Shown here in pieces: positions 7,562 through 13,111 of a stretch of DNA of 13,111 nucleotides. The notes beneath the pieces were generated by a model that made no database searches, was not told the origin of the DNA, and saw only the letters and a program-made list of their open reading frames with translations. Source of the stretch: CAVSUR01 sp052143655 (GTDB taxonomy: Bacteria > Actinomycetota > Actinomycetes > Streptosporangiales > Streptosporangiaceae). Position 1 is the stretch's first letter, and every line of letters starts with the position of its first letter. The translations under genes were made by a program, and so were the position numbers. The stretch is taken from contig JBKQSL010000190.1 in NCBI GenBank assembly GCA_052143655.1, positions 1 through 13,111 on the forward strand, written 5' to 3'.

Positions 7562-8364
7562 GCGCGAGCCCGGCCGGCGCGGGGCGCAAGCCGCTGGTCG
7601 CCGGCAACTGGAAGATGAACAACACGCACTTCGAGGCGCTGGCACTGACCCAGAAGCTGGCGTTCACGCTCACCGACAAGGACACCGACGCCGTCGAGGT
7701 CGCCGTGCTGCCGCCGTTCACCGCGCTGCGCAGCGTGCAGACCCTGATCGAGGGGGACAAGCTGCGGCTGGCCTACGGTGCCCAGGACGTCTCCGCGCAC
7801 GACGATGGTGCCTACACCGGCGAGGTGTCCGGCCGGATGCTCGCCCGGCTCGGCTGCCGGTACGTGCTGGCCGGGCACTCCGAGCGGCGGCAGTACCACG
7901 GCGAGGGCGACGCGCTGGTGAACGCCAAGGTCAAGGTGATCCAGGCGCATTCGATGGTGCCGATCCTGTGCGTCGGCGAGCCGCTGCCGGTCCGCCAGGC
8001 CGGCCAGCACCTCGAGCACACCCTGGCCCAGCTCGACGGCGGTCTCGCCGGGCTGACCGCGGCACAGGTGGCGAGCCTGGTGATCGCCTACGAGCCGGTC
8101 TGGGCCATCGGCACCGGCGAGGTGGCCACGCCCGCCGACGCTCAGGAGGTCTGCGGTGCGATCCGCGGGCGCGTCAGCGCCCTGCACGGTGAGCAAACAG
8201 GTGCTGCGGTGCGTATCCTGTATGGAGGGTCGGTGAAGGGCAGCAACATGCCCGCCATCATGGCCGAGCCGGATGTAGACGGCGGGCTGGTGGGCGGTGC
8301 CAGCCTGGATGCCGGCGAATTCGTCAGGATCTGCCGATATCGCGAGCCCGCCGTGGCATCCTGA
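7558..8364 (+). CDS. tpiA: Triosephosphate isomerase
   Basis: The enzyme interconverts dihydroxyacetone phosphate and glyceraldehyde-3-phosphate. The 268-residue product shows the TIM-barrel active site: AGNWKMN (15-21, Lys19), GHSERR with electrophile His107, the catalytic base Glu179 in AYEPVWAIGTG (177-187, which also forms the mobile loop 6), and the phosphate-binding LYGGSVKGSN (221-230) and GLVGGASL (243-250). Length is normal with about ten extra N-terminal residues. ATG 7558 overlaps the pgk stop (ATGA). It ends 27 bp before secG, so the two are very likely co-transcribed. Confidence 0.97.
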   Translation: MSASPAGAGRKPLVAGNWKMNNTHFEALALTQKLAFTLTDKDTDAVEVAVLPPFTALRSVQTLIEGDKLRLAYGAQDVSAHDDGAYTGEVSGRMLARLGCRYVLAGHSERRQYHGEGDALVNAKVKVIQAHSMVPILCVGEPLPVRQAGQHLEHTLAQLDGGLAGLTAAQVASLVIAYEPVWAIGTGEVATPADAQEVCGAIRGRVSALHGEQTGAAVRILYGGSVKGSNMPAIMAEPDVDGGLVGGASLDAGEFVRICRYREPAVAS

Positions 8365-8391
8365 GCAGAGCGCGCGGAAAGACGAGAAGAC

Positions 8392-8622
8392 GTGGTCATC
8401 GCAATTTCGATCGTCCTGATCATCACGAGCCTGCTGATGATCCTGCTGGTCCTGCTGCACAAGGGCAAGGGCGGCGGGCTCTCTGATCTGTTCGGCGGCG
8501 GAGTCACGTCCACGCTCGGCTCGTCATCGGTGGTCGAGCGGAACCTGGACCGGATCACGATCTTCACCGGCGTCCTGTGGTTCGTCTGCATCGTGGCGCT
8601 CGGCCTGCTGACAAACCGATAG
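8392..8622 (+). CDS. secG: Preprotein translocase subunit SecG
   Basis: SecG is the small accessory membrane subunit of the SecYEG translocon. The 76-residue product has two hydrophobic segments (about 2-22 and 54-73) separated by a loop with the family hallmark KGKGGGLSDLFGGG (25-38) followed by Ser/Thr. The start is GTG 8392, preceded by a purine-rich stretch (8378-8389). It follows tpiA by 27 bp and precedes rbpA by 61 bp. The position of secG after tpiA is common in many Gram-positive and other bacteria. Confidence 0.95.
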   Translation: MVIAISIVLIITSLLMILLVLLHKGKGGGLSDLFGGGVTSTLGSSSVVERNLDRITIFTGVLWFVCIVALGLLTNR

Positions 8623-8683
8623 CCGCCCGCGGGCAACCGGGTTCCGGCCTTCTGGCCGCGTATGTACATGCAAGGGGTGAGCA

Positions 8684-9019
8684 GTGAGTAGTGGCAACGC
8701 CATTCGCGGCAGCCGAGTGGGCGCTGGCCCGATGGGAGAGGCGGAGCGGGGCGAGGCAGCACCGAGGGTGCGAATCGCCTTCTGGTGCAGCAATGGCCAC
8801 GAGACCCGGCCGAGCTTCGCCAGCGACGCGCCGATTCCGGACACCTGGGACTGCCCGCGCTGCGGCTTCCCGGCCGGCCAGGACCAGGGCAACCCGCCGG
8901 CTCCGCCGCACGCCGAGCCCTACAAGACGCACCTGGCCTACGTGAAGGAGCGCCGCAACGACCGCGACGGCGCGGCGATCCTCGCTGAGGCGCTGGAGCG
9001 GATCCGCAAGGGCGCCTGA
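8684..9019 (+). CDS. rbpA: RNA polymerase-binding protein RbpA
   Basis: RbpA is an actinobacteria-specific factor that binds the primary sigma factor and RNA polymerase and stabilises the open promoter complex. The 111-residue product starts MSSGNAIRGSRVGAGPMGEAE, nearly the Streptomyces N-terminus. It has a central core with zinc-type ligands Cys35, His39, Cys57 and Cys60 (the Streptomyces pattern, absent in mycobacterial RbpA), a basic linker (VKERRNDRDG, 87-96) and a sigma-interacting helix (about 97-109). GTG 8684 has an AAGGGG site at 8672-8677. An earlier GTG at 8677 is in another frame and stops after four codons. The 61-bp gap after secG contains small palindromes (8625-8634, 8645-8658), but I found no clear sigma-R-type GGAAT/GTT promoter, so read-through from gap-secG is likely. 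Confidence 0.96.
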   Translation: MSSGNAIRGSRVGAGPMGEAERGEAAPRVRIAFWCSNGHETRPSFASDAPIPDTWDCPRCGFPAGQDQGNPPAPPHAEPYKTHLAYVKERRNDRDGAAILAEALERIRKGA

Positions 9020-9033
9020 CCCCCGGCATCCTC

Positions 9034-9070
9034 GCAGCCCGGCACCGGACCCGGTCCGGTGCCGGGCTGC
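9034..9070. terminator. Perfect 17-bp inverted repeat between convergent genes
   Basis: GCAGCCCGGCACCGGAC (9034-9050) and its exact reverse complement (9054-9070) are separated by 3 nt. It lies 14 bp after rbpA and 23 bp from the stop of the convergent glutamate decarboxylase gene. The symmetry would form an RNA hairpin from either strand, so a shared bidirectional terminator is the likely role. No T-run follows on either strand, a common feature of actinobacterial terminators. Confidence 0.85.
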
Positions 9071-9093
9071 GTCATCGCTGCCGATAAGGGGCG

Positions 9094-10533
9094 TCAGTGC
9101 CGGAAGCCGCCGCGCGGCTTGCCGGGCAGCAGCGCCCCCGGCGGGTGCGGCAGCTCTTCCAGCGCCTTCACCTGCTCGCGCAGGTCGGCGAGCAGCAGGC
9201 CCGCCATGTCGTGGCTGAACCCGTTGCGCACCACGATGCGCAGCACCGCCGTGTCGGTCATGTCGGCGGGGAATGTGTAGGCCGGCACCAGCCAGCCGCG
9301 CTGGCGCAGCCGCTCGGACAGGTCGAAGACCGTGTACCCGGAGGCCTCGGGGTCGCGCAGCCGGAATGCGAACACCGGCAGCTCGCTGCCGTCTGACAGC
9401 AGCCCGAACGGGCCCATCCCGGCGATCGCGGCCGACAGGTGCATCGCCACGGCCTGGCAGGCCCGCTGGACCTCGCGGTAGCCGTTGAAGCCCAGCCGCA
9501 GGAAGTTGTAGTACTGGGCGGCGATGTGCGCGCCGGGCCGGGAGAAGTTCAGCGCGAACGTCGGCATCTCGCCGCCGAGGTAGTTCACGTTGAAGACCAG
9601 GTCCTGCGGCAGCGCTTCCGCGTCCCGCCAGACGACCCAGCCGACCCCGGGGTACACCAGGCCGTACTTGTGGCCGGAGGCGTTGATCGAGGCGACCCGC
9701 GGCACCCGGAAGTCCCAGGGCAGGTCGGGCTGCAGGAACGGGGCGACGAAGCCGCCGGACGCCCCGTCAACGTGCACCGGGACGTCGAAGCCGGCGCGGG
9801 CCTGCAATCGGTCCAGGTGCTCGCTGATCTCGGCGACCGGCTCGTAGCTGCCGTCCATCGTCGAGCCCATGATCGCCACCACGCCGATCGTGTTCTCGTC
9901 GCACTGGGCCGCGGCTTCAGCGCCGGTCAGGTGCAGCCGGCCCGGCCGCATCGGCACCTGCCGCGGCTCCACCTCCCAGTACCGGCAGAACTTCTCCCAG
10001 CACACCTGGACGTTCGTGCCCATCACCAGGTTCGGCCGGTCGGCAGCCGCCCCCGCGGCCCGGCGCCGGGCCCGCCAGCGCCACAGCAGGGCCATCCCGC
10101 CGAGCATGCACGCCTCGCTCGACCCGGTGGTCGAGCAGCCGGTCGCCGCGGACGCCGAGTTGCCCTCGTCGTCATCGGGCCGGTCCGCGCCGGGGGCGTG
10201 CCACAGGTCGGCGAGGATGTTGACGCACCGGCGTTCCAGCTCGGCGGTCTGCGGGTACTCGTCCTTGTCGATCATGTTCTTGTCGAAGCAGTGCGCCATC
10301 AGCTCGGCGGCCTGCGGTTCCATCCAGGTGGTGACGAACGTGGCGAGGTTCAGCCGGGCGTTGCCGTCCAGGATCAGCTCGTCCCGGACCACCTGCGCCG
10401 CGGTGTCCGGCAGCATGCCGGAGCGGGCCAGCCGGTAGCGGGGGACCGGCTCGGCCTCCGCCCGGACGTAGACAGGGTTGACCTCGACCTCGGCGGCCTG
10501 GGCCGGCTCGTCGACCTTGGCGTGCAGGGCCAT
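9094..10533 (-). CDS. gadB: Glutamate decarboxylase (PLP-dependent)
   Basis: The enzyme converts L-glutamate to GABA and CO2, consuming a proton; it supports acid tolerance or GABA metabolism. The 479-residue product carries the group II decarboxylase fold: NLATFVTTWMEP (62-73), CFDKNMIDKDEYP (82-94), TTGSSEACMLGG (135-146), cofactor-contacting Asp256 in HVDGASGG, and the PLP lysine Lys289 in ASGHKYG, then FNVNYLGG (314-321). It ends in GGFRH, close to the FKHT end of E. coli GadB, whose His465 closes the active site at neutral pH. The frame is open for 69 codons upstream, but ATG 10533 is chosen: a GGAAAGGAA ribosome site (10539-10547) lies just before it and the upstream part has no family similarity. 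It is the second gene after a RibD-like reductase. No gadC-type antiporter is present in the window. The gad family is certain; the gadB symbol is by analogy. Confidence 0.94.
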   Translation of the reverse strand: MALHAKVDEPAQAAEVEVNPVYVRAEAEPVPRYRLARSGMLPDTAAQVVRDELILDGNARLNLATFVTTWMEPQAAELMAHCFDKNMIDKDEYPQTAELERRCVNILADLWHAPGADRPDDDEGNSASAATGCSTTGSSEACMLGGMALLWRWRARRRAAGAAADRPNLVMGTNVQVCWEKFCRYWEVEPRQVPMRPGRLHLTGAEAAAQCDENTIGVVAIMGSTMDGSYEPVAEISEHLDRLQARAGFDVPVHVDGASGGFVAPFLQPDLPWDFRVPRVASINASGHKYGLVYPGVGWVVWRDAEALPQDLVFNVNYLGGEMPTFALNFSRPGAHIAAQYYNFLRLGFNGYREVQRACQAVAMHLSAAIAGMGPFGLLSDGSELPVFAFRLRDPEASGYTVFDLSERLRQRGWLVPAYTFPADMTDTAVLRIVVRNGFSHDMAGLLLADLREQVKALEELPHPPGALLPGKPRGGFRH

Positions 10534-10548
10534 GGGGATTCCTTTCCG

Positions 10549-10584
10549 GGCCTGAGGCGGGCACTGGGCCACCCGGCTCAGGCC
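10549..10584 (-). terminator. Hairpin over the reductase stop / gad leader
   Basis: Arms 10549-10561 (GGCCTGAGGCGGG) and 10572-10584 (CCCGGCTCAGGCC) pair over 13 positions with one mismatch and a 10-nt loop. The stem contains the reductase stop codon (10578-10580) and ends 2 bases before the gad ribosome site. There is no U-tract. It could attenuate transcription between the two genes, protect an mRNA end, or limit ribosome access to gad; the sequence alone does not decide. Confidence 0.5.
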
Positions 10585-11354
10585 GAGTCGTCGCTGCCGC
10601 GCCGCAGGTAACGGCACAGCAGGTAGCCGTTGTCTTCCAGCACGTGCGCCAGGCGCAACTGCGCCGGCTGCCCGTCCGCCTGGCCGGTGACGATGCGGCC
10701 GCCCGGGCCGCCGGCCAGCACCGGGCTGTAGGTCAGGCACAGCTCATCCAGCAGCCCGGCCGCGGTGAGCTGCCCGAGCAGGCCCGGGCCACCCTCGGCC
10801 AGGATCCGCCGGTAACCGCGGCCCGCCAGGGCGGCGATGGCCGCCGTGGCGGTGACCGTGTCGTCGCCGGCGACCACCACCTCGGCGGTCCGGCCGGCGG
10901 CTGCCCGGCGCTGCGGCGGCGCTGCCTGCGTGGTCAGCACGATGGTCGGCGCCCGGCCCGGGTAGGCCGCCAGCAGCCCGCCGGGGCCGGCGTCCAGGTC
11001 CAGCGCCCTGGTCACGACCGCGATCGGGGGCGGCGAGTCGTCAGGCGAGCGCAGCTCGGCCTGCAGTTCGGCCGGCCTGACCGGCCGGTAGCGCTCGGCC
11101 CGCGCCGTTCCGGCCCCGACCAGGATGACGTCGGCCAGGCTGCGCAGCACCGTGAACACCAGCCGGTCCGCCGGGCCGGACAGGCCGCCGGACCGCCCGG
11201 CCAGTGCCACGGCACCGTCAGCGCTGGCGACCATGTTGGCCCGCACCCACGGCTGCCCGGCCGCGTCCGGGTAGCCGTACAGGCGGCCGAGCGCGCCGAC
11301 CGGGTCGGGCCCGAGACTGCCGTCGCCATCCGGGGCCGGGAGGATCTGCCGCAC
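10578..11354 (-). CDS. RibD C-terminal-domain (pyrimidine/dihydrofolate reductase-like) protein
   Basis: The 258-residue product belongs to the RibD-C reductase superfamily, NAD(P)H-dependent enzymes that include the riboflavin-pathway pyrimidine reductase and are related to dihydrofolate reductase. Visible motifs are WVRANMVASADGAVA (36-50), where the substrate-site Asp sits, VGAGTARAERYRP (79-91), and the cofactor-binding ILAEGGPGLLGQL (184-196) near the C-terminus. There is no deaminase domain and no rib neighbour, so its substrate cannot be assigned; actinomycete homologues are usually annotated only as pyrimidine reductase family. The GTG start gives MRQILPAPDG, similar to the usual MRRLFP start of homologues; no strong ribosome site is seen. 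It lies 44 bp upstream of gad on the same strand, probably co-transcribed. Confidence 0.85.
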   Translation of the reverse strand: MRQILPAPDGDGSLGPDPVGALGRLYGYPDAAGQPWVRANMVASADGAVALAGRSGGLSGPADRLVFTVLRSLADVILVGAGTARAERYRPVRPAELQAELRSPDDSPPPIAVVTRALDLDAGPGGLLAAYPGRAPTIVLTTQAAPPQRRAAAGRTAEVVVAGDDTVTATAAIAALAGRGYRRILAEGGPGLLGQLTAAGLLDELCLTYSPVLAGGPGGRIVTGQADGQPAQLRLAHVLEDNGYLLCRYLRRGSDDSA

Positions 11355-11586
11355 GGCCAGCAGTCAACCAGACTGGCTGGGCGGCGCGGGCGCCGGCGCT
11401 CCCCAGGCGCCGGCCGGCCTGGTCCCGCCCGGCCGGTACCGGCGTGCATCATGGCCTGGAACTCCTATAGCTACGGCGAGCCGTCACTCGGTTGATCGGC
11501 TGGGGGCGCCCTCGGCGGTTTATGGTTCTGGCCCACATTTCGTGATGGCAACGAATCCTTCTGGGCGTTATGCGGCCTGTGTGACG
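11355..11586. other. Intergenic region between divergent units
   Basis: This 232-bp stretch, with the operator that follows it, separates the minus-strand reductase-gad unit from the plus-strand regulator-ABC unit. The part near the reductase is very GC-rich, with an imperfect hairpin (about 11391-11416) and a 12-bp palindrome GCCGGTACCGGC (11432-11443). The part beyond 11455 is clearly richer in A and T. On the minus strand I see a TTGCCA -35-like hexamer but no well-spaced -10, so the reductase promoter is not identified. A 14-codon plus-strand frame (11451-11495, MAWNSYSYGEPSLG) has no ribosome site and no recognisable match. Confidence 0.5.
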
Positions 11587-11622
11587 CTCCTGAGATAACA
11601 CGGATTTGTGTTATCTCAGGAG
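11587..11622. promoter_or_regulatory. Perfect 15-bp inverted-repeat operator
   Basis: CTCCTGAGATAACAC (11587-11601) and its exact reverse complement (11608-11622) are separated by GGATTT. It is AT-richer than its surroundings, lies 20 bp before the regulator's ATG, and covers the -35 of the predicted promoter. This is the expected place for the operator of an autoregulating dimeric winged-helix protein. A transcript could also fold into a hairpin, but the predicted start site lies downstream, which favours a DNA-level role. Confidence 0.8.
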
Positions 11623-11634
11623 ACTGTATAGGGT
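11606..11634 (+). promoter_or_regulatory. Predicted leaderless promoter of the regulator-ABC operon
   Basis: A TTGTGT -35-like hexamer (11606-11611) is followed after exactly 17 bases by TAGGGT (11629-11634), which fits the actinobacterial TAnnnT -10. Seven bases separate this from the ATG at 11642, so transcription would begin at or next to the start codon, the usual layout of leaderless actinobacterial genes. The -35 matches the consensus at only three positions. Confidence 0.5.
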
Positions 11635-11641
11635 GGTTGGC

Positions 11642-12163
11642 ATGCCCAGCGACGGTGAGATCACGTTTGCCGACCATGCCGGGCGCTTCTATGCCCGGCG
11701 CTTCGCGATGGCGCCGATGGTGGGCCGGCTGATCGGCTATCTGGCGGTGTGCGACCCGCGCGAGCAGAGCATCAGCGAGCTGGCCGACGCCCTGCTGGCG
11801 AGCCGGAGCGCGATCGCCGGCGCCGTGAACGTGTTGGAGAGCCTCGGGCTCATCCAGCGCTCCCGGGCTGCCGGCGAGCGGATGGACCGGGTACGCGTCG
11901 ACATGTCGTCGTCCCACGCGATGGGCTTCGACGTCTCCGAGTACCGGGAGATGGCCGAACTCGCCCGAGAGGGTCTGCGCCTGCTGGCCGAGGCGCCACC
12001 TGAGCGGAAAGCGATCTTGTTGGAGTGGGCGGCATTCTCCGATTTCTTGGTCGGGCGAGTCCCGGTCTTGGAGCAGGAGTGGAAAGCACAACGGGAGGCG
12101 CTGCGTGCCGCGGGCGAGCTTCCCGACGACTCGACCACACGGCAAGGAGGGAGAAGGCCATGA
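11642..12163 (+). CDS. GbsR/MarR-like winged-helix transcriptional regulator
   Basis: The 173-residue product has a winged helix-turn-helix domain (about 28-88): ISELADALLASRSAIAGAVNVLESLGLIQRS is the recognition region, followed by a wing with GERMDRVRVD. A helical C-terminal part (about 98-158) is suitable for dimerisation. This layout matches small GbsR/MarR-type regulators that commonly precede DrrA-like ABC transporters; ligand and targets are unknown. ATG 11642 is chosen because the predicted promoter would start transcription there. GTG 11633, with AGGAG at 11618-11622, and the longer frame from 11606 are alternatives. It sits just downstream of a perfect inverted repeat, so it probably represses its own operon. 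Five TTG leucine codons occur here and none in whiA by my count. Its stop overlaps the ABC gene's ATG. Confidence 0.85.
   Translation: MPSDGEITFADHAGRFYARRFAMAPMVGRLIGYLAVCDPREQSISELADALLASRSAIAGAVNVLESLGLIQRSRAAGERMDRVRVDMSSSHAMGFDVSEYREMAELAREGLRLLAEAPPERKAILLEWAAFSDFLVGRVPVLEQEWKAQREALRAAGELPDDSTTRQGGRRP
12144..12151 (+). promoter_or_regulatory. Strong ribosome binding site of the ABC ATPase gene
   Basis: AAGGAGGG ends 8 nt before the ATG at 12160, a near-perfect match to the anti-Shine-Dalgarno sequence. It lies in the 3' end of the regulator gene and fixes the ABC start, giving the downstream gene its own efficient initiation besides the ATGA overlap. Confidence 0.8.
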
Positions 12164-13111
12164 CAAGCGTGGCCGCTGGGAGCGGGATCGTGGCCCAGGG
12201 CATGTGCAAGTCGTTCGACGACCATCTGGTGCTCGACAAGGTGAGCCTGGCCGTGGAGGAGGGCACGATCCTGGCGCTTCTCGGCCCCAACGGGGCCGGC
12301 AAGACCACGATGGTCCGCATCCTGTCCACCCTGATCCCGGCCGATTCTGGCTCCATGGGCATCGCCGGTCACGACGTGGTCACCGACCCTGACGGGGTGC
12401 GGGCCGTCATCGGGGTCACCGGCCAGTTCTCAGCCGTGGACAACCTGCTCACCGGCGCCGAGAACCTGCAGCTGATGGCCGACCTTCGCCACCTCGGCCG
12501 CGAGGCTGGGCGGCGGCGGGTGGCCGGGTTGCTGGAGCAGTTCGACCTCACCGACGCCGCTCACAAGCTGCTTTCGACCTACTCAGGCGGGATGCGACGA
12601 CGGCTCGACCTGGCGATGACCCTCGTCAGTAAGCCCCGGGTGATCTTCCTCGACGAGCCCACGACCGGCTTGGACCCACGCAGCCGCCTCACCATGTGGC
12701 AGATCATCCGCGAGCTCGCTACGGCCGGGGTCACCATCCTGCTCACCACCCAGTACCTCGACGAGGCGGACCAGCTGGCCGACCGGATCGCGGTGCTCGA
12801 CCAGGGCAGGATCGTCGCCGAAGGAACCCCCGCCGAGCTGAAGAGCCGCATTCCCGGCGGCCACGTCCAACTCCACTTCGCCGATCCCCACCTGCTGCAC
12901 TCGGCGAGCGAGCTCCTCGAGGCGGCTGCTCCCGACGAGGACCAGCTCGTCCTCCAGGTCCCGGCCGACGGCACCGTCGACTCGCTCCGGGGCCTGCTCG
13001 ACGAGCTGCACGAAGCCCGTATCTCCGTCGAACGGCTGTCGATCCATACCCCGGACCTCGACGACGTGTTCTTCGCCGTCACCGGCAGCCACGTCACCGC
13101 GCAGCTCAACG
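12160..13111 (+). CDS. DrrA-type ABC transporter ATP-binding protein (partial, 3' end outside window)
   Basis: This is the ATPase of an export-type ABC transporter like DrrA, the daunorubicin-resistance ATPase; it would energise a separately encoded membrane partner. The 317 visible residues include Walker A GPNGAGKTT (42-50), a Q-loop at VTGQFSAVDNLLTG (86-99), the signature YSGGMRRRLDLA (141-152), Walker B VIFLDEP (161-167) and the D-loop TGLDPRSR (169-176). Gln198 stands in the switch position of TTQYLDEADQLAD where most ABC ATPases have His, as is common in the DrrA group. A DrrA-like C-terminal extension (about 235-317) includes DLDDVFFAVTG. DrrA proteins are about 320-330 residues, so little is missing. 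No stop is reached at the edge; a permease gene is expected next. Substrate is unknown. CTC outnumbers CTG for leucine (about 22 to 19), unlike whiA. Confidence 0.93.
   Translation, partial: MTSVAAGSGIVAQGMCKSFDDHLVLDKVSLAVEEGTILALLGPNGAGKTTMVRILSTLIPADSGSMGIAGHDVVTDPDGVRAVIGVTGQFSAVDNLLTGAENLQLMADLRHLGREAGRRRVAGLLEQFDLTDAAHKLLSTYSGGMRRRLDLAMTLVSKPRVIFLDEPTTGLDPRSRLTMWQIIRELATAGVTILLTTQYLDEADQLADRIAVLDQGRIVAEGTPAELKSRIPGGHVQLHFADPHLLHSASELLEAAAPDEDQLVLQVPADGTVDSLRGLLDELHEARISVERLSIHTPDLDDVFFAVTGSHVTAQLN

Noticed and set aside
8645..8669. Sigma-R or other specific promoter between secG and rbpA
   Set aside because: Small palindromes are present, but no GGAAT/GTT pair or well-spaced -35/-10 could be found in the 61 bases.
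9439..10611. 390-codon plus-strand open frame opposite the glutamate decarboxylase gene
   Set aside because: It contains no domain and is rich in His/Arg/Val/Gly as expected of an antisense frame; the opposite strand has a complete PLP enzyme.
12751..12756. Glutamine in place of the ABC switch histidine as a sign of an inactive ATPase
   Set aside because: The TTQYL form is common in the DrrA group, and all other motifs (Walker A and B, signature, D-loop) are intact.

Overview
This window is high-GC, densely packed DNA from an actinobacterium. The evidence is GTG starts, stop/start overlaps, overwhelming G/C at third codon positions, a WhiA sporulation-type regulator, an RbpA with the zinc-binding Cys/His pattern, and the gene order uvrC-rapZ-yvcK-whiA-gap-pgk-tpiA-secG-rbpA. 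That order and the protein sequences resemble Streptomyces and related filamentous actinomycetes. I cannot fix the genus; low-complexity insertions in UvrC and YvcK suggest a lineage somewhat removed from Streptomyces.

Region 1 (20-5205, plus strand) holds uvrC, rapZ, yvcK and whiA. Every junction overlaps or nearly overlaps, so they are probably one transcript with translational coupling. Between uvrC and rapZ lies a 16-codon reading frame that overlaps the stop of one and the start of the other. Region 2 (5331-9019, plus strand) starts after a 125-bp gap with a possible promoter. It carries the lower-glycolysis genes gap, pgk and tpiA, joined by ATGA overlaps, then secG and rbpA. Together these two blocks combine DNA repair, nucleotide/amino-sugar sensing (RapZ, YvcK), developmental control (WhiA), triose-phosphate metabolism, protein export and an RNA polymerase accessory factor.

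A perfect 17-bp inverted repeat just after rbpA (9034-9070) sits between convergent transcription units and probably terminates both. Region 3 (9094-11354, minus strand) is a two-gene unit: a RibD-C-type reductase followed by a glutamate decarboxylase, with an imperfect hairpin over the intercistronic junction.

Region 4 (11587 to the end, plus strand) is an efflux-type module: a small GbsR/MarR-like winged-helix regulator followed by a DrrA-type ABC ATPase cut by the window edge. It is preceded by a perfect 15-bp inverted repeat that overlaps a plausible promoter, whose predicted transcript would begin at the regulator's ATG (leaderless, autoregulated). Leucine codon choice in this module differs clearly from the core genes, suggesting separate ancestry. 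I see no rRNA, tRNA, CRISPR array, insertion sequence or prophage. Most of the window is conserved core genome; the points most worth following are the regulator/ABC operator-promoter and the uvrC-rapZ mini-ORF.
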